Assembly: GCF_004345705.1 (NCBI RefSeq)
Contig: NZ_SLWV01000014.1
Span: 16,880 to 80,879 of the forward strand
Direction of reading: 5' to 3'
Length of the DNA stretch: 64,000 nt
Source: Marinisporobacter balticus
Lineage (GTDB): Bacteria; Bacillota; Clostridia; Peptostreptococcales; Thermotaleaceae
The position numbers and the translations under genes were made by a program. The notes under the pieces are model-generated. The model made no database searches. It had not been told where the DNA came from and saw only the letters and a list, made by a program, of their open reading frames with translations. Below are positions 59,257-64,000 of the stretch, one piece after another. Each line of letters opens with the position of its first letter. Within the stretch, counting starts at the first letter, position 1.

Positions 59257-59901
59257 ATGATAGGCAATATTCATGCAGTGATTTTTGATTTAGATGGAAC
59301 ATTAGTAGATTCTATGTGGATTTGGAAACAAATTGATATTGATTATTTAGGAAAAAGAGGCATTGCACTTCCAGATGATCTACAAAAAACAATAGAAGGT
59401 ATGAGTTTTACAGAGACAGCACAGTATTTTAAAGATCGATTTAGATTAAAAGATACTATAGATGAAATTAAAGAAGAATGGATGGATATGACCAAAGGCT
59501 TTTATGAGAATAAAATTGTCTTAAAGGCAGGGGTCTATGATTTCCTAATGGATTTAAAAAACAGAGGGATAAAACTTGGGATTGGTACAAGTAATGCAAA
59601 AGAATTGGCGCAAGGGGTTCTTCAAAAAAACAATATTATAGATTTTTTTGATATAATTCGTACCAGTTGTGAAGTGGAAAAAGGGAAACCTGAGCCAGAT
59701 ATTTTTTTGAAAGTTGCAGAGGATCTGGGTGTACATCCTGATAAATGCTTAGTTTTTGAAGATACTTATGCAGGTGTACTTGCGGCAAAAAGAGCAGGAA
59801 TGAAGGTTTTTGCCATTGCAGATGAAACATCTTTTGCATATAAAGAGGACATAAGTTCTTTAGCAGATCAATATTTAGAAGGATTTGAAGATATCGCATA
59901 A
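59257..59901 (+). CDS. HAD phosphatase, beta-phosphoglucomutase-like group
   Basis: This 214-residue HAD-IA hydrolase has VIFDLDGTLVDSMWIW (motif I), a helical cap, LGIGTSNAKELA (motif II), KGKPEPDIFLK (motif III Lys) and CLVFEDTYAGVLAAKRAGMKVFAIAD (motif IV). The cap type suits small sugar phosphates; the substrate is unknown. AGGAGCAC is the ribosome site. It is monocistronic, with a terminator straight after the stop. Confidence 0.88.
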   Translation: MIGNIHAVIFDLDGTLVDSMWIWKQIDIDYLGKRGIALPDDLQKTIEGMSFTETAQYFKDRFRLKDTIDEIKEEWMDMTKGFYENKIVLKAGVYDFLMDLKNRGIKLGIGTSNAKELAQGVLQKNNIIDFFDIIRTSCEVEKGKPEPDIFLKVAEDLGVHPDKCLVFEDTYAGVLAAKRAGMKVFAIADETSFAYKEDISSLADQYLEGFEDIA

Positions 59902-59925
59902 GCCGAGTAGATACTCGGCTTTTTA
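59901..59925 (+). terminator. Terminator of the HAD gene
   Basis: AGCCGAGTA-ga-TACTCGGCT followed by TTTTAG; the stem begins inside the stop codon. Confidence 0.88.
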
Positions 59926-59968
59926 GCTGATAAATTTGGGTATACTATATAGAAAATAGGAGGAAATT

Positions 59969-61324
59969 ATGAAAAAAAAAGATATGATTGAGATTAAAAT
60001 AGAAGCATTAGAATTCCCATCAAAAGGAATTGGTTATTGTGAAGGAAAAAAAGTTTATGTAAAAAATACAATGCCTGGTCAAACGGTTCTTGCATATATC
60101 AAAAAAACAAGAAAGGATCATGCAGAAGGAAAGCTTATGGAAGTTATTGAGAGATCTCCCATAGAAATACAATCTTTTTGTGATCATTTTGGGTCTTGTG
60201 GGGGATGTGCGAATCAAACTATTCCTTATGAAAAACAGCTAGAAATTAAAGCAAACCTTGTAAAAAAAATATTAGATGATGCAGGAATAAAGGACTACAA
60301 ATTCTTAGGGATAGAAGGAAGTCCAGAAACATTTGCTTATAGAAATAAGATGGAATATTCTTTTGGCAATGAGAAAAAGGATGGAGAGTTAAACTTAGGG
60401 ATGCACAAAAAGGGAAGATTTCGTGATGTGGTAACCGTAGACAAATGCAAGATTGTAGATGAAGATTTTAATACCATTCTTGCAACGATGCTGAACTATT
60501 TCAGAGAAAAAGAAGTACCACTATATAATAATAAAAGCCATGAAGGCTATTTGAGACATTTTATTGTAAGAAAGGCAAAGAAGACAAAGGAAATCGTTAT
60601 TGATCTTGTGACAAGTACACAAATCACATTTGATATGACAGAATTAGTAGCGATAATAAAAAGTTTAGATTTAGAAGGAAAACTTGTAGGATTTCTACAT
60701 ACCTTTAATGATAACGTTTCAGATTCAGTCGTTAATGAGAAAACAGATATATTATGGGGACAAGATTATTTTACAGAAGAAATATTGGGACTTAAATTCA
60801 AAATTTCTATTTTTTCATTTTTCCAAACCAATTCATTAGGAGCAGAGAAATTATATAGTATGGTATTGGATTTTATGGGAGAGGCAGATAAAAAGAATGT
60901 ATTTGACCTATACTGTGGAACAGGAACCATTGGTCAAATTGTTGCAAAGAAAGCAGAAAAAGTAGTGGGCATAGAACTAGTAGAAGAAGCTGTAGAAGTT
61001 GCCAATAAAAATGCACAAGCCAATGGACTTACAAACTGCAAATTTATTGCAGGAGATGTTCTGAAAAAAATAGACGAGCTTACAACAAAACCAGATATTA
61101 TTATATTAGATCCTCCTAGAGTGGGGGTAAATCCCAAAGCGTTAAAAAAGGTATTAGACTATAATGCACCTGAAATCATCTATGTTTCTTGTAATCCTAG
61201 AAGTTTAGCAGAGAATTTGGTGGATATGCAAAAGTCAGGGTATAGGGTCGAGAAAGTGAAGTGTATGGATATGTTCCCGCATACGCCACATGTAGAGACG
61301 GTAGTAGTGCTATATCGTAAGTGA
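59969..61324 (+). CDS. 23S rRNA m5U methyltransferase, RlmD/TrmA family
   Basis: This 451-residue SAM-dependent RNA methyltransferase has an N-terminal TRAM domain (about 7-63) and an iron-sulfur site (C71, C77, C80 in CDHFGSCGGC, and a later Cys in VDKCKIV). The methylase core has FDLYCGTGTIGQI, GIELVEEAVEVANKNA, DPPRVGVNPK and the catalytic Cys in YVSCNPRSLAENL. AGGAGG precedes the ATG. The Firmicute enzyme RlmCD can modify two positions; which apply here is unknown. Confidence 0.92.
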   Translation: MKKKDMIEIKIEALEFPSKGIGYCEGKKVYVKNTMPGQTVLAYIKKTRKDHAEGKLMEVIERSPIEIQSFCDHFGSCGGCANQTIPYEKQLEIKANLVKKILDDAGIKDYKFLGIEGSPETFAYRNKMEYSFGNEKKDGELNLGMHKKGRFRDVVTVDKCKIVDEDFNTILATMLNYFREKEVPLYNNKSHEGYLRHFIVRKAKKTKEIVIDLVTSTQITFDMTELVAIIKSLDLEGKLVGFLHTFNDNVSDSVVNEKTDILWGQDYFTEEILGLKFKISIFSFFQTNSLGAEKLYSMVLDFMGEADKKNVFDLYCGTGTIGQIVAKKAEKVVGIELVEEAVEVANKNAQANGLTNCKFIAGDVLKKIDELTTKPDIIILDPPRVGVNPKALKKVLDYNAPEIIYVSCNPRSLAENLVDMQKSGYRVEKVKCMDMFPHTPHVETVVVLYRK

Positions 61325-61421
61325 AATTAGTGTAGGGATTTCAATGGTTTTAGAGGATATATAGTTTTTTTAAAATTATAATGGAGTAGGGGAATATATT
61401 CTTATAAAGGAGTAAGATTGA

Positions 61422-61844
61422 ATGAATAAAAAGCTATCAGAAATAATTTTAGATATGATTCAGCCATATGATGATGGAGATCATGGGCATGTTGAAACAT
61501 TAATTTCTATTGCAACACTAACATGGAATATGGCAATAGTGCCTGATGAAGATGCTAAAGAAATATATAAATCTATGCGGAATATTTCTAAAGATGAGGA
61601 ACAGAAACAAATCTTAGATGAATTGATTGATCATTTTACACAACATAAGTTATCTTATTATAATGATGATAAAAGGGTTATAGTTGATTTTAAGTTTAAT
61701 GGAAATAAATTAGATATTGCGTCATCACCATTTGTGGGTGGTGTATTGAAAACTTGTGGGGAGAAAACTAAAATTGGAAGAAATGATCCTTGCCCATGTG
61801 GTAGTGGAAATAAGTATAAAAAGTGTTGTGGAAAGAATGAATAG
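61422..61844 (+). CDS. SEC-C motif protein
   Basis: This 140-residue protein has a helical, acidic front part (about 1-110, no known family) and a C-terminal SEC-C zinc-binding motif (RNDPCPCGSGNKYKKCCGK), as found at the end of SecA. AAAGGAG precedes the ATG. It is followed 17 bases later by a second small acidic protein, probably co-transcribed. Function is unknown; SEC-C tails often bind metal or the ribosome. Confidence 0.85.
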   Translation: MNKKLSEIILDMIQPYDDGDHGHVETLISIATLTWNMAIVPDEDAKEIYKSMRNISKDEEQKQILDELIDHFTQHKLSYYNDDKRVIVDFKFNGNKLDIASSPFVGGVLKTCGEKTKIGRNDPCPCGSGNKYKKCCGKNE

Positions 61845-61860
61845 AAAGATGTGATTAAAG

Positions 61861-62217
61861 ATGAAATGGGAAATTCATTCGGAACAGGATAGACGGATAT
61901 ATGAAGTCTTAAAGGATATCGAAGAAGATAATTATATGGTGGGATTAGAAAAATGGGAAGAAATTTTAAAAGAGAAATTAATATTTCCGTTTGAAGCCAT
62001 AGTGGAAGATTCAGATGATGGTTGTCCAATGCAAGTGGGAGATAGATTAAAAGTACATGGTATCGGAATGATAGATGATTTACATGGAATTATTGTAGAT
62101 GTAAGAAAAGGAAGAAGAAAGTATGCTTTTGAATTATGTTTGATTGAAGTACTTGGAGATAATGAAGAAATGAAGCAGTTAGTGGATGATTATAGTGTAT
62201 GGTTTTGGAATAGATAG
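61861..62217 (+). CDS. Small acidic protein of the 'calcium-binding protein' type
   Basis: This 118-residue protein resembles a family often annotated as calcium-binding: FPFEAIVEDSDDG, then VGDRLKVHGIGMIDDLHGIIVDVRKGRRKYAFELCLIEV, and DDYSVWFWNR at the end. I see no clear EF-hand, so the calcium role is uncertain. A weak ribosome site precedes the ATG. Its partner upstream carries a SEC-C motif. Confidence 0.7.
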   Translation: MKWEIHSEQDRRIYEVLKDIEEDNYMVGLEKWEEILKEKLIFPFEAIVEDSDDGCPMQVGDRLKVHGIGMIDDLHGIIVDVRKGRRKYAFELCLIEVLGDNEEMKQLVDDYSVWFWNR

Positions 62218-62237
62218 GATGTTTAGGTATAATAAAG

Positions 62238-62265
62238 AGTATCTGCTTAGGTAGGTACTTTTTAT
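62238..62265 (+). terminator. Terminator after the acidic protein gene
   Basis: AGTATCT-gcttaggt-AGGTACT followed by TTTTTATTTT, 20 bases after the stop, forms a seven-pair stem with one wobble. Confidence 0.7.
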
Positions 62266-63017
62266 TTTACTTAAATGTCGAAATGTGCAGAATAAAAGTC
62301 TGTAGAAATTTAGATTTTAGGAAGGGAAAATAGGAGGTATAATTGAAATATATAAGTACTATGTGTCTTTGATCCTAATACAAGGGAAAGTGGATACAAC
62401 ACCTACATGATGTGGATGTTTTTCTTGAAAACATAAACAATGATACCAAATAAAAGGCTTAAACACGCCAATTAAGGCACTTTTACTTTGGTGTTGGTGT
62501 TTGTTTGGTGTTTATAGAAACTTTACAAAATGAAATGATACATGACAAAATGGCTCTGCCTATGCTTATGATTGGTGTTTGGCGGAGCCTTTTTATCATT
62601 GTAGAGTGAATATAAAACTCTTATTATGGGCAGACAAGTCTTATCTCTTTATTTGTGGTGTGATAATATATTGTGAGTATTATGACCTGTAGAGAAGTGG
62701 TACTGTACTTAAAAATAAAATACCTGTCTAGTAAAAGAAAAATGAATGACTTTAGCGATTGAGTAAGTAATATATGGAGTAGTGAAAGACGGTTGTATAA
62801 AGGAATAGGGTTAACTCTTTGAAACACTGAAAATACTAAGTTTCATAAAAGTAAAACTCATTCAAAAAATTGATTTTTTCCGCTTTGTTGTATATACTTA
62901 TTTTATATGAGATTATATAGTAATTCCTAACGTAAAGGTAGTTGTAATATTTGTAGAACTAAAGAAAATGGGAACATTGATAGTAGTTTATTGAAGGTTG
63001 CTAAGGGGGATTTATAG
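62266..63017. other. Long gene-free stretch before hsdR
   Basis: The 62266-63017 interval has no ORF with a ribosome site and a recognisable product. It includes a ribosome-site-like AGGAGGTAT at about 62333 followed only by a few codons. A hairpin GGCTCTGCC...GGCGGAGCC with a T run (62552-62594) has a 20-base loop. The segment may be the debris of a deleted gene or an old insertion at the edge of the accessory region. Confidence 0.5.
62552..62594 (+). terminator. Terminator-like hairpin in the gap
   Basis: GGCTCTGCC and GGCGGAGCC pair (one wobble) around a 20-base loop and are followed by TTTTT. No gene was found upstream of it within 300 bases, so it may belong to a lost gene or a small RNA. 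Confidence 0.55.
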
Positions 63018-63905
63018 GTGGAAGGTATTAATGAAAAGGAATGGGAAACAAGGAAAAAAAGAATTGACAAAAAGTTATCCAAGGATTGGTGTATAGTTAA
63101 GTACTCCTCCGGACTTGATTGTTCAGGTTTATCAAATCATGCTGTTACTGAATATCCAACTGCTACTGGTTCTGCTGACTACGTGTTTTTTGTTAATGGT
63201 AAATTAGTTGCAGCATTAGAAGCTAAAAAGGTATCTACAAACCCACAAGAAGTTTTAGGGCAAGCAAAAAGATACTCAAGAAGTGTTAAGAATACTATTG
63301 GAAATTGGAGTGGGTACAAAATCCCGTTGCTATATTCATCTAATGGTGAAATCATTTGGTTTCTAGATAAACGGGATATATCTAATATTCGAAGAAAGAT
63401 ACAGGCGCTTCATACACCTAATGCAATGATGGAAATACTGAATAAGGATGAGAATATTTCGTTTAGAAAGCTTACATCTACGCCAATCAAGCAAAATAAG
63501 AAATTAAGAGAATATCAAGCACAAGCAATAGATGATACTGAAAAAGCACTTGTTCAACATAAAAGAAATATGCTTGTTGCAATGGCAACTGGAACAGGAA
63601 AAACATTCTTAACCGTTTCACAGATTTATCGGTTACTAGATTCAAAGGCATTTAAGCGTATTTTGTTTTTAGTAGATAGAAAAGCATTGGCGGCACAAGC
63701 TGTCAGAACTTTTGCCAGCTTTGACACCCCTAAAGGCTTAAAATTTGATAAAGAATTTGAAGTGTACAGTCAGGCATTTAAAAAAGATGATTTTGGTGAG
63801 GATGAACCCTTTAATGCAAAGTTGTTACCCAATGAATACTTGACAAATCCATCAGAACAACATACCTTTGTATATGTTTGTACTATTCAGAGAATGGCTA
63901 TTAAT
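63018..63905 (+). pseudogene. hsdR: Type I restriction enzyme HsdR, truncated by an insertion
   Basis: The N-terminal 296 codons of an HsdR subunit are present. The nuclease motif is visible in TATGSADYVFFVNGKLVAALEAKK (Asp ... Glu-x-Lys). The helicase Walker A follows as MATGTGKTFL, then ILFLVDRKALAAQAVRTF. The family frame runs to VYVCTIQRMAIN and then breaks into CRFSN and a stop at 63923, where an insertion-sequence end begins at 63906. The rest of the helicase is missing from the window. It starts at a GTG with AAGGGGGA. The product would keep the nuclease but not a full motor. Confidence 0.85.
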
Positions 63906-64000
63906 TGTCGATTCTCAAATTAAAGTAGCAAAAATTCTCGGATTAAATGGGTATACAATAGGATAAAAAATCAAACGGTTCTCAGATTAAATAATTTGAT
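63906..64000. mobile_element. Terminal end of an IS21-like insertion element (cut by window edge)
   Basis: The sequence begins TGTCGATTCTCAAATTAAAG exactly where hsdR homology stops. The motif TTCTC(A/G)(A/G)ATTAAA repeats three times (from 63912, 63935 and 63979), with spacings of about 23 and 44 bases. TG at the tip and several internal copies of the terminal motif are typical of IS21-family ends, where the transposase binds repeated sites. The transposase genes lie beyond base 64000, so the family call is provisional. Confidence 0.65.

Overview
The window comes from a low-GC, spore-former-type anaerobic Firmicute, most likely a Clostridia member. It has AT-rich codon use, strong AGGAGG ribosome sites, frequent TTG and GTG starts, T-box and S-box leaders, indolepyruvate oxidoreductase plus butyrate kinase, and four sigma-54 activators. 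No rRNA, tRNA or CRISPR array was seen. Almost everything looks like ordinary chromosome; only the last kilobase (a restriction gene cut by an insertion-sequence end) looks accessory.

Layout. (1) 1-4555, minus strand: a methionine operon under one promoter and an S-box (SAM-I) riboswitch. It holds the three genes of the non-canonical homocysteine route (COG1900/DUF39, NIL-ferredoxin, UPF0280/COG2122), then metF, a free-standing MetH reactivation protein and the start of metH. (2) 4836-14511: two cell-surface hypotheticals, feoAB with a promoter overlapped by a Fur-like box, a CBS-PAS sigma-54 activator, a tiny conserved-looking ORF, two HAD phosphatases, a DUF4870 protein and cvfB. (3) 14545-21501: complete trpEGDCFBA behind a tryptophan T-box with one stem I but two antiterminator/terminator modules. 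(4) 22817-32434: two tandem DAHP synthase genes, each with its own promoter, then tyrA-aroB-aroA-aroC-pheA-aroE-aroK. Each DAHP synthase gene is preceded by a 53-codon leader ORF packed with Phe, Tyr and Trp codons and by an attenuator whose alternative helices are conserved between the copies. This looks like ribosome-mediated attenuation and is the main discovery candidate. (5) 32666-42043: housekeeping and hypothetical genes (RluA-type pseudouridine synthase, signal peptidase, CBS protein, TGS-type nucleoside kinase, superoxide dismutase, endonuclease IV). Among them are a solo HEPN-like protein resembling the non-CARF part of CRISPR Csm6/TIGR02710 proteins and a pseudo-receiver fused to a zinc ribbon.

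(6) 42082-59132: a sigma-54 regulon region. An NtrB/NtrC-like pair sits before amt, a PrpR_N-type activator before iorAB-buk, and a Cys-rich GAF/PAS activator (CdsR-like) before cdsB. In each case a -24/-12 promoter lies directly before the target gene. Two aminotransferases lie between. Together these genes read as amino-acid and nitrogen catabolism (Stickland-type oxidation of keto acids, cysteine desulfidation, ammonium uptake). (7) 59257-64000: a HAD phosphatase, an RlmD-type methyltransferase, SEC-C and acidic small proteins, an 800-base gap, and hsdR truncated by what looks like the end of an IS21-family element.

Aromatic supply is controlled in two ways: charged tRNA-Trp is read by the T-box for the trp branch, and leader translation is proposed to be read for the common pathway. 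No aroD gene was seen in the window.
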